12,649 nucleotides of DNA, taken from the NCBI GenBank assembly GCA_964353935.1, contig CAYGXL010000071.1:1-12649 (forward strand), given 5' to 3'. This document shows positions 1 to 5,584 of the stretch, one piece after another. The translations under genes and the position numbers were made by a program. The stretch comes from JAOUJD01 sp964353935. Its GTDB lineage: Bacteria > Pseudomonadota > Gammaproteobacteria > Burkholderiales > Burkholderiaceae_F. The notes under the pieces were generated by a model that worked only from the letters and a program-made list of their open reading frames with translations, did not search any database and was not told where the DNA came from. Numbering within the stretch: the stretch's first letter is position 1; every line of letters starts with the position of its first letter.

Positions 1-1425
1 CACCTGCACGCGCTCGACTGGGTCGACATCGTCTCGGCGCTGAAGGCCGACCCGAAGAAGACCAGCGAGATCCAGCAGTCGATCTCGCCGTGGCCCAACA
101 GCTCGCCGGGCTACTTCCGCGAGGTGCAGAGCCGGCTCAAGAAGTTCGTCGAGAGCGGCCAGCTCGGAATCTTCGCCAACGCGTACTGGGGCAACCCGGC
201 GTACAAGCTGCCGCCGGAAGTGAACCTGCTCGCGACCGCGCACTACCTCGAGGCGCTCGACTTCCAGAAGGAGATCGTCAAGATCCAGACCATCTTCGGC
301 GGCAAGAACCCGCACCCGAACTGGCTGGTCGGCGGCGTGCCGTCGCCGATCAACGTCGACGGCACCGGATCGGTCGGCGCGATCAACATGGTCAGCCTGA
401 ACATGGTCAAGGACATCGTCGATCGCACGATCGAGTTCGTCGACCAGGTCTACATCCCTGACCTGCTGGCGATCGCCGGTTTCTACAAGGACTGGGCCAA
501 GTGGGGGGGCGGGCTGTCGGGCCAGAACGTCATGTCCTATGGCGACTTCCCGGACATCCCGAACGACTACAGCAACAAGAGCATGCTGCTGCCGTCGGGC
601 GTGATCCTCGGCGGCGACCTGAAGAAGGTGCACGAGGTCGACCTCAAGGACCCGGAGCAGGTGCAGGAGTGGGTCACGCACAGCTGGTACAAGTATGCGG
701 ACGAGGCCAAGGGCCTGCATCCGTTCGACGGCGTGACCGACCCGAAGTTCGAGCTCGGCAAGGGCACCAAGGGCACGAAGACCAACATCCAGGAAATCGA
801 CGAATCGGCCAAGTACTCGTGGGTCAAGTCGCCGCGCTGGAAGGGCCATTCGGTCGAGGTCGGGCCGCTGGCGCGCTACGTCGTCGCGTACGCCCGCGGC
901 AACAAGGAAATCCAGGAGCAGGTCAACGGCGCGCTGAAGGCGCTCGACGTGCCGATCACGGCCCTGTTCTCGACGCTCGGCCGCACGGCCGCGCGCGGGC
1001 TCGAGTGCCAGTGGTCCGCGCACAAGATGCGCTACTTCTACAACCAGCTGGTGGCGAACATCAAGTCCGGCGACTCCGTCACGGCCGTGATGGACAAGTG
1101 GGAGCCGAGCACCTGGGCGCGCGAGTGCAAGGGCGTGGCCCCGGTCGAGGCCCCGCGCGGCGCGCTGGCGCACTGGGTGAAGATCAAGAACACCAAGATC
1201 GACTCCTACCAGTGCGTTGTGCCGACGACGTGGAACGCAAGCCCGCGCGATCACAAGAACCAGATCGGCGCGTACGAAGCGGCCCTGATGAACACACCGA
1301 TGGCGAAGCCGGACCAGCCGCTCGAGATCCTGCGGACCATCCACAGCTTCGACCCGTGCCTGGCCTGCGCAACCCACGTGATGTCGCCGGAAGGTGAAGA
1401 ACTCGTGTCCGTGAAGGTTCGCTGA
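1..1425 (+). CDS. hupL: [NiFe]-hydrogenase large subunit, group 1 uptake type (5' truncated by the window)
   Basis: Catalytic subunit that splits H2 at a Ni-Fe(CN)2CO centre and passes electrons to the small subunit; it acts on the periplasmic face after Tat export with its partner. The frame is open from base 1, giving 474 residues, so roughly the first 130-140 residues of a family member of about 600, including the N-terminal RxCGxC ligand motif, lie upstream. Visible family signatures are HLHALDWVD at the start, GGVPSPINVDG near residue 110, LGRTAARGLECQWSAHKM near 327-344, and the C-terminal ligand motif DPCLACATH (451-459, Cys453 and Cys456). Fifteen residues (VMSPEGEELVSVKVR) follow His459; in this family the HupD protease removes such a tail after nickel insertion. 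The stop lies 11 nt before hupC, consistent with an operon. The assignment is firm; the O2-tolerant subgroup is inferred from the accessory genes. Confidence 0.97.
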   Translation, partial: HLHALDWVDIVSALKADPKKTSEIQQSISPWPNSSPGYFREVQSRLKKFVESGQLGIFANAYWGNPAYKLPPEVNLLATAHYLEALDFQKEIVKIQTIFGGKNPHPNWLVGGVPSPINVDGTGSVGAINMVSLNMVKDIVDRTIEFVDQVYIPDLLAIAGFYKDWAKWGGGLSGQNVMSYGDFPDIPNDYSNKSMLLPSGVILGGDLKKVHEVDLKDPEQVQEWVTHSWYKYADEAKGLHPFDGVTDPKFELGKGTKGTKTNIQEIDESAKYSWVKSPRWKGHSVEVGPLARYVVAYARGNKEIQEQVNGALKALDVPITALFSTLGRTAARGLECQWSAHKMRYFYNQLVANIKSGDSVTAVMDKWEPSTWARECKGVAPVEAPRGALAHWVKIKNTKIDSYQCVVPTTWNASPRDHKNQIGAYEAALMNTPMAKPDQPLEILRTIHSFDPCLACATHVMSPEGEELVSVKVR

Positions 1426-1436
1426 GAGGAACCACG

Positions 1437-2234
1437 ATGGCATCCAACCAAGCAATCAGCACCGCTGCGGTGCCGCCACGCCCGATTCCCGCGGGTCGCA
1501 AGACCGCGCGCGAGGGCACGATGGTGGTGGACGCCGCCAGCGGCGAAGTGCTCGGCGGAACGCTGCAGCAGGTCTACGTGTACGAGGCTCCGGTGCGCAT
1601 CTGGCACTGGGTCATGGTGATCTCGATGATCGTGCTCGTCGCCACCGGCTACCTGATCGGGTCGCCGTGGAGCGGGCCGTCGCGCGAGGCCACGTTCACG
1701 TACTTCTTCGGCAACGTGCGCTTGTTCCACTTCCTCGCGGCGGCCGTGTTCATCGTCGCCTTCGTCGTTCGCGTGTACTGGGCGATCGCCGGCAACCACC
1801 ATGCGCGTGCCATCTTCCTGCCGCCGGTGTGGAGCGGCAGCTGGTGGAGCGGCATGTTCCGGCAGGGGCTGTACTACGTGTTCGTGAAGAAGGAGCCGCC
1901 GCTGTGGATCGGGCACAACCCGCTCGCGCAGTTGGCGATGTTCGCGATGTACGTGCTCGGAACGGTGGTCATCATCCTGACCGGCCTGTCGATGTTCGCT
2001 GAGCAGTACGCCTGGGGTTCGGTATGGATGAACCTGTTCGGCTGGGTGAACGTGCTGCTCGGCGGGTCGCAGACGGTGCGCCTGGTGCACCACCTCGCGA
2101 TGTACTACCTGCTGATCTTCGCGGTGATCCACATGTACATGGCGATCCGCGAAGACGTCATGGGCGGCCAAACGGTGGTCGGCACGATGGTCAACGGGCT
2201 GCGCTCCTTCAAGGAAGGCGCGAACAAGCACTGA
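1437..2234 (+). CDS. hupC: Ni/Fe-hydrogenase b-type cytochrome subunit (HupC/HoxZ)
   Basis: Diheme cytochrome b that anchors the hydrogenase dimer to the membrane and passes its electrons to quinone. The 265 residues hold four hydrophobic segments at about 55-75, 96-117, 165-187 and 215-237. Candidate heme-ligand histidines lie in or beside them: His57 (RIWHW), His98 (LFH), His218/His219 (LVHHL) and His232 (VIHMY). The motif VYVYEAPVRIWHW before helix 1 is typical of HupC/HoxZ. The ATG at 1437 follows a good ribosome site, GAGAGGA at 1424-1430, 11 nt after the hupL stop. The roughly 45 residues before YEAPVR are longer than I expect; an in-frame ATG at 1521, preceded by GAGGG, would give 237 residues. 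The gene is followed at once by a GC-rich hairpin and then by two genes that are not part of the usual hup set. Confidence 0.95.
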   Translation: MASNQAISTAAVPPRPIPAGRKTAREGTMVVDAASGEVLGGTLQQVYVYEAPVRIWHWVMVISMIVLVATGYLIGSPWSGPSREATFTYFFGNVRLFHFLAAAVFIVAFVVRVYWAIAGNHHARAIFLPPVWSGSWWSGMFRQGLYYVFVKKEPPLWIGHNPLAQLAMFAMYVLGTVVIILTGLSMFAEQYAWGSVWMNLFGWVNVLLGGSQTVRLVHHLAMYYLLIFAVIHMYMAIREDVMGGQTVVGTMVNGLRSFKEGANKH

Positions 2235-2242
2235 CGGCGACC

Positions 2243-2266
2243 GGGGCCGCGGTCCGACGCGGCCCC
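2243..2266 (+). terminator. GC-only stem-loop after hupC, possible terminator or mRNA stabiliser
   Basis: GGGGCCGCG at 2243-2251 pairs perfectly with CGCGGCCCC at 2258-2266 around a 6-nt loop, starting 9 nt after the hupC stop. It is followed by a C-rich stretch with few T residues, so it is not a textbook intrinsic terminator. The position directly behind the last structural gene fits either a terminator separating hupSLC from downstream genes or a hairpin that protects the abundant structural-gene mRNA from 3' decay. Confidence 0.5.
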
Positions 2267-2323
2267 CGCTCCCTCCCGTTCACCGTGTTGTCGCTCGTGC
2301 CTGCCCCTCCCCGTCCCCGCCGC

Positions 2324-2620
2324 GTGCAGCCCAACCCGGTGGGCGTGCCCGCGCGTCGCCCGCCGCACCCCGGTCAGTTTCTCGAGAGCCGGTTCCTGAA
2401 GCCGCTGCAAATCAGCCAGACCGAACTCGCCCTGGCGCTGGGAGTCTCCCGGCGCCGCGTCAACGAACTGATCAACGGCAAGCGCGCCATCACGCCCGAC
2501 ACGGCCGTGCGGCTGGCGATGTACTTCGGCAACGAAGCTGCCTTCTGGATGCACCTGCAGGTCGCCTGGGACATGCACTCCGCGTTGCGCGAGGTGCGGG
2601 CGTCCGCGCGCAGGCCATAG
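2324..2620 (+). CDS. HigA-like XRE-family helix-turn-helix protein, orphan antitoxin type
   Basis: Small DNA-binding protein of the HigA/VapI antitoxin branch of the XRE family, about 98 residues from the proposed GTG start. The family pattern is clear: RPPHPGQFLESRFLKPL (12-28), then the helix-turn-helix LQISQTELALALGVSRRRVNEL (about 28-49) and NGKRAITPDTAVRLAMYFG (51-69), then FWMHLQVAWDM (74-84). Start choice is uncertain: there is no ATG, and in-frame GTG/TTG codons occur at 2285, 2288, 2297, 2324, 2339 and 2345, none with a good ribosome site. I chose 2324 because it gives the usual HigA length. No HigB-type toxin gene can fit in the 89 nt between hupC and this start, and none follows, so it is an orphan. 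It is convergent with the radical SAM gene, with 8 nt between their stops. It might repress its own gene or the hydrogenase genes; this is conjecture. Confidence 0.82.
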   Translation: MQPNPVGVPARRPPHPGQFLESRFLKPLQISQTELALALGVSRRRVNELINGKRAITPDTAVRLAMYFGNEAAFWMHLQVAWDMHSALREVRASARRP

Positions 2621-2628
2621 CAGCCGGG

Positions 2629-3975
2629 TCACGGCGCGCGCACGGGCGCGTTCAGTTCGCGCGCGGCTTGCTCTGCGCCACGCCCGATCGCGGCGAGCGG
2701 TACCCGGTACTCGGCCGCGTCCGCATCGCCCAGCTCGTCGATGATGTGGCGTCGCATCTGCTCCCGGAACTCGTCCACGGACTCGAAGAATGCGGACATC
2801 ATGCGCACCCACAGGAACATGCCGCGCGGCGTCAGCGACCAGCCCCGGTCGTCCTCGTCAATCGCGCCGACGACCTTGAGGCCGAGCAGCTCGGGGCGAA
2901 GCGTCCGCTCGAAGCGCTCCCCATAGCGCGCCCGAACCCAGTCCTTCTCCATGCGCAGACCGAACAGCCGCACGAGGAGGTCGTAGCGCATCCTCTCGCG
3001 CACTCCCATCCGACGCTCGCCGGTGACGCCGGTCAGGCCGCGGTCGATCCGCTCGACATACGCCTGCAGCGAAAAGGTCGTCGCGTACAGCACGCCGTCC
3101 ACATAGGAGAATGCGCCGCTGCCCAGCCCCACGTAGTTGGCCGCGCCGACGATGTATTCGTCGATGCTCTGGGTGCCGCGGTTGAAACACCAGGCAGACG
3201 TCGGCACGAACGAGGAGCCGAGCCGCGCAAGGATGCGCTCGTAATGATCTCCCATCCGCTCCTTGTGGCGCCTGCCGAGGGTCTTCGCCATCCTCTGCGC
3301 GGCGGTCGGCGAGGTCATCAGCGGATACAAGGAAGCCTGGTTCGCCGGAGACAGCAGCAAGGTGTCGAGATCGGCTTCCAGCATCGCCGCGGTTTGCTGC
3401 GGCAGATTCCACATCATGTCGACGTTCAGGGTCCTGAAGCGTCCTGCCGCTGCGGCCAGATGGTCGAGAATCTCGGCGCGGCAGCCGTACTTCTCCAACC
3501 GCACCATCTGTCGCAACAGGTCGTCGTCGAAGGTCTGCACGCCGACCGACAGGCGATCGACGCCAGCGCTCTCGAGCATCCTCAGGACCTCTTCGCGAAG
3601 GTCCTTCGGATTGGTCTCGACTGAGACCTCCGAAAGACCGGGATTGAGCTCGCGAATCAGCCCCAGGGTGTCCGCCAGTTCGTCGGGCAGCACCGTAGGC
3701 GTTCCGCCGCCCACGTAGACGCCGTTGAAGACGTAGCCCTCGCTCTGATAGCGGCGGATCTCCCGGCGCAGCGCGGCGAAATAGCGCCGCGCCCGACGTT
3801 CCTCGAAGGAAACGCGGTGGAATGAACAGTACGGACAGAGAACTTCGCAGAACGGCACGTGCACGTACAGGAAGACCGGCGACGTCGGCACGTTTGCGAT
3901 GCCCTGGCTCGGTTCGAGCCGCACGGTCTGTTGCGCCTTGTGCCGGAACGCGGCATCGATCAGCGCATCGAACAT
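2629..3975 (-). CDS. Radical SAM protein of the HemN/HemW (coproporphyrinogen III oxidase-like) family
   Basis: Probable [4Fe-4S]/S-adenosylmethionine enzyme of 448 residues. The cluster motif is CEVLCPYCSF (Cys43, Cys47, Cys50), followed by the SAM-binding GGGTPT (89-94), ETNP (120-123), the barrel motif SVGVQTF (143-149) and a C-terminal HemN-type winged-helix region around 330-390. The CxxxCxxCxF form resembles HemW heme chaperones and ChuW/HutW-like proteins more than true HemN, which has CxxxCxxCxC. The text around 274-298 (ANYVGLGSGAFSYVDG) fits the wider coproporphyrinogen oxidase family, so the exact reaction is unknown. The ATG at 3975 has a strong ribosome site, GAGGGG, 5 nt upstream; longer frames reaching 4074 lack one and add an arginine-rich lead unlike the family. 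It runs against the hup operon and diverges from hupD across a 207-nt control region holding an FNR-like box. A role in heme supply for cytochrome HupC is possible but inferred. Confidence 0.88.
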   Translation of the reverse strand: MFDALIDAAFRHKAQQTVRLEPSQGIANVPTSPVFLYVHVPFCEVLCPYCSFHRVSFEERRARRYFAALRREIRRYQSEGYVFNGVYVGGGTPTVLPDELADTLGLIRELNPGLSEVSVETNPKDLREEVLRMLESAGVDRLSVGVQTFDDDLLRQMVRLEKYGCRAEILDHLAAAAGRFRTLNVDMMWNLPQQTAAMLEADLDTLLLSPANQASLYPLMTSPTAAQRMAKTLGRRHKERMGDHYERILARLGSSFVPTSAWCFNRGTQSIDEYIVGAANYVGLGSGAFSYVDGVLYATTFSLQAYVERIDRGLTGVTGERRMGVRERMRYDLLVRLFGLRMEKDWVRARYGERFERTLRPELLGLKVVGAIDEDDRGWSLTPRGMFLWVRMMSAFFESVDEFREQMRRHIIDELGDADAAEYRVPLAAIGRGAEQAARELNAPVRAP

Positions 3976-3980
3976 CGGAA

Positions 3981-3986
3981 CCCCTC
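3981..3986 (-). promoter_or_regulatory. Ribosome binding site fixing the radical SAM gene start
   Basis: On the minus strand GAGGGG stands 5 nt before the ATG at 3975. It decides the start over the longer open frame extending to 4074. Confidence 0.7.
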
Positions 3987-4106
3987 GAATAAAGGCGAGT
4001 CCGGCCTTCGGCCCGCCGCTGTGCAATGCGCCCAGTCTTACGCATCGGCGTCCCCGGCCACAGACGCGGAGCAAAGAGGCAACGCTGCCGCGTGGCCATC
4101 CGTCGG

Positions 4107-4126
4107 CCGTTGACGTAACTCAACGG
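4107..4126. promoter_or_regulatory. FNR/FixK/ANR-type box in the divergent hupD - radical SAM control region
   Basis: A perfect dyad, CCGTTGA-CGTAAC-TCAACGG, contains TTGA-N6-TCAA (4110-4123), the core consensus of FNR/FixK/FnrN sites (TTGAT-N4-ATCAA). The left half TTGAC matches the FixK variant; the right half reads TTGAG on the other strand. Its centre is 66 nt upstream of the hupD ATG. An activator at the usual -41.5 position would place the transcript start near 4158, with a weak -10 candidate TACCTT at 4145-4150. The box could also serve the minus-strand radical SAM gene, whose start is about 141 nt from the box centre, though I see no good -10 on that side. FNR/FixK control of hydrogenase accessory genes and of hemN-type genes is established in other proteobacteria. 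Confidence 0.55.
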
Positions 4127-4153
4127 AGGACAGATTGTTGCATGTACCTTCCG

Positions 4154-4174
4154 CTGTAACCTACCGCGTTACAG
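4154..4174. promoter_or_regulatory. Perfect inverted repeat upstream of hupD, candidate operator or 5' mRNA hairpin
   Basis: CTGTAAC (4154-4160) and GTTACAG (4168-4174) form 7-bp perfect arms around CTACCGC. The repeat lies just downstream of the FNR-like box and touches the hupD ribosome site. On DNA it could be the operator of an unidentified dimeric repressor sitting over the transcript start. In RNA it would be a 7-bp hairpin directly before the ribosome site, able to affect hupD translation. I do not recognise the regulator. Confidence 0.45.
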
Positions 4175-4178
4175 AGGA
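4173..4178 (+). promoter_or_regulatory. hupD ribosome binding site
   Basis: AGAGGA lies 4 nt before the ATG at 4183. It favours this start over the in-frame TTG at 4135, which would add 16 residues with no family resemblance. It overlaps the right arm of the inverted repeat by 2 nt. Confidence 0.65.
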
Positions 4179-4182
4179 AACA

Positions 4183-4806
4183 ATGGACGACCGCCGCGAA
4201 GTGCTGGTGCTTGGCATCGGCAACATGCTCTGGGCCGACGAAGGCTTCGGGGTGCGCGCCGTCGAAGCGTTGAACGCCGCGGTGGAGTACCCCACACCCG
4301 ACGTCCTGCTGCTCGACGGCGGCACGCTCGGCCTGAACCTGCTCGAGTACGTCGAGGCGTCCCGTCGCGTGCTGGTGTTCGACGCGGTCGACTTCGGCCT
4401 GCCGCCGGGCGCGCTGAAGGTGCTGCGCGACGACGAGGTGCCCCGCTGGGGCGCCCGCAAGATGAGCCCGCACCAGAACGGCTTCAACGACGTCCTCGCG
4501 CTCGCGCAGCTGCATGGCCGCACGCCGGACACGATCACCGCGGTCGGCGTGCAGCCCGTCACGCTCGACGACTTCGGCGGCAGCCTCACCGACCCTGTGC
4601 GCGCGCGCCTGGCGGAGGCGGTCGAGCTCGCCGTGGCGCAACTCGCCGAATGGGGCTTCCCCGGGCGGCGGCGCGCCGAAGGCGAAGCTGTCGAGCCCCT
4701 CAACGCGCAGTCGCTCGCGCTCGGTGCCTACGAAGCCAGCCGGCCCACGGAGGAAGACGCCTGCCGCATCGGCGATCCGCGCCTGCTCGGCGCGCTGGAG
4801 CGCTAG
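4183..4806 (+). CDS. hupD: Hydrogenase maturation endopeptidase, cleaves the HupL C-terminal tail
   Basis: Nickel-sensing protease that removes the C-terminal extension of HupL after nickel insertion, locking the active site; cytoplasmic. The 207 residues open with VLVLGIGNMLWADEGFGVRA (8-26), the hallmark of HybD/HupD/HoxM. Expected nickel ligands by comparison with E. coli HybD (Glu16, Asp62, His93) are Glu20, Asp67 in FDAVD, and His97 in KMSPHQNG. The C-terminal part, with LGAYEASRPTEEDACRIGDPR (about 180-200), is the tail I expect in uptake-type HupD/HoxM. The substrate tail of 15 residues is visible at the end of HupL in this window. Unlike the usual arrangement, hupD is not next to hupC; it seems to head a second transcription unit with its own control region. 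HupF begins 2 nt after its stop. Confidence 0.95.
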   Translation: MDDRREVLVLGIGNMLWADEGFGVRAVEALNAAVEYPTPDVLLLDGGTLGLNLLEYVEASRRVLVFDAVDFGLPPGALKVLRDDEVPRWGARKMSPHQNGFNDVLALAQLHGRTPDTITAVGVQPVTLDDFGGSLTDPVRARLAEAVELAVAQLAEWGFPGRRRAEGEAVEPLNAQSLALGAYEASRPTEEDACRIGDPRLLGALER

Positions 4807-4808
4807 CC

Positions 4809-5114
4809 ATGTGCGTCGGCATTCCGATGATGGTCGAGCGCTGCGACGACGGCATGGCCGAGTGCGCGGGCCGGGGCCGCCGCGAGCGGCTGAACACGAT
4901 GCTGCTGGGCGACGTGCCGTGCGGCTCCTGGGTGCTGGCCTACCACGGCTCGGCCGTGCGCACGCTGACCGAGGACGAGGCACGCCAGACCAACGACGCG
5001 ATCGACGCCCTCGAGGCGGCCGCGAGCGGCACCGGCGACCTCGACGCCTTCTTCGCCGACCTGGTCGGCCGCGAGCCGATCCTCCCACCCCACCTGAAGG
5101 ACACCAAGGCATGA
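4809..5114 (+). CDS. hupF: HypC-family hydrogenase assembly chaperone HupF/HoxL
   Basis: Dedicated HypC paralogue that holds the large-subunit precursor or its Fe(CN)2CO fragment during assembly; in Rhizobium leguminosarum HupF is reported to protect HupL maturation under oxygen. It has 101 residues and starts MCVGIP, giving the essential Cys2, where true HypC has MCLAIP. A HypC core with WVLAYHG (41-47) is followed by an acidic helical C-terminal extension of about 45 residues absent from the second HypC-type gene at 12036. The ATG is 2 nt after the hupD stop, and the stop overlaps the hupG start (ATGA), implying translational coupling. The assignment as HupF rather than HypC rests on the variant N-terminus, the extension and the position between hupD and hupG. 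Confidence 0.92.
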   Translation: MCVGIPMMVERCDDGMAECAGRGRRERLNTMLLGDVPCGSWVLAYHGSAVRTLTEDEARQTNDAIDALEAAASGTGDLDAFFADLVGREPILPPHLKDTKA

Positions 5115-5569
5115 GTGCACTCCTGACGGATGCGCCGGCGCTGCATCCGCTGCTCGAACAACTGTCCAGCCGCCACGGCTTCGCCCGACTCGACCTCGGC
5201 ACGCTCGACGCGTTCGCCGACGCGCCGGGCCACGCGCTGCTCGTCTTCACCGAGGATCCGGTGCGCTTCAAGGAGACGCTCGACCTCGCCGTGATCGCGC
5301 CCGAACTGGCCCAGGTCTTCGCCGGCCGCTTCCGCTGCGGCGTTCTGCTGCCGCCCGACTCGCGCAAGGCTGCGGCGCGCTACGGCTTCGCGCGCTGGCC
5401 CGCCCTCGTGATGCTGAAGGACGGCCGCTACGTCGGCGCGGTCGACGGCCTGCGCATGTGGCAGGAGTACGTGGAAGACATGCAGCGGCTGCTCGAAACC
5501 GAGCCGACGCGTGCGCCGACGATCGGCATCGCGGTCAACAGCGCCGGCGCCGCCGGCTCGTGTCACTGA
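5111..5569 (+). CDS. hupG: Hydrogenase-1 expression protein HupG/HoxO/HyaE (thioredoxin-fold chaperone)
   Basis: Small-subunit chaperone of the HyaE/HoxO family, 152 residues. HoxO/HyaE bind the Tat signal peptide of the small-subunit precursor and hold back export until its FeS clusters and the large subunit are ready. The thioredoxin-like fold shows in HALLVFTEDPVRFKETLD (41-58) and GFARWPALVMLKDGRYVGAV (92-111), where the cis-proline region is kept. The redox CxxC of thioredoxin is absent: only Cys76 and the penultimate Cys151 remain, which fits a chaperone rather than an oxidoreductase. Its ATG overlaps the hupF stop. Its target, the small subunit HupS, lies upstream of the window. Confidence 0.92.
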   Translation: MSALLTDAPALHPLLEQLSSRHGFARLDLGTLDAFADAPGHALLVFTEDPVRFKETLDLAVIAPELAQVFAGRFRCGVLLPPDSRKAAARYGFARWPALVMLKDGRYVGAVDGLRMWQEYVEDMQRLLETEPTRAPTIGIAVNSAGAAGSCH

Positions 5570-5584
5570 GTGGAGCAAGGACAA

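Noticed and set aside
2024..2323. Upstream extension of the HigA-like frame into hupC
   Set aside because: This part overlaps the hupC coding frame and is Arg-rich; HigA similarity begins only after about 2354.
2668..3624. Plus-strand frame of 318 codons opposite the radical SAM gene
   Set aside because: The minus strand has the intact radical SAM motifs and a good ribosome site; the plus reading has no family features.
4110..4138. TTGACG (4110-4115) as a sigma-70 -35 with GATTGT (4133-4138) as -10
   Set aside because: The -10 matches only 3 of 6 bases and the -35 lies inside the FNR-like dyad, so an activator site explains the sequence better. It cannot be fully excluded.
4135..4182. TTG start at 4135 for hupD
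   Set aside because: It has no suitably placed ribosome site of its own, and the added 16 residues run through the inverted repeat; the ATG at 4183 has AGAGGA and begins the family alignment.
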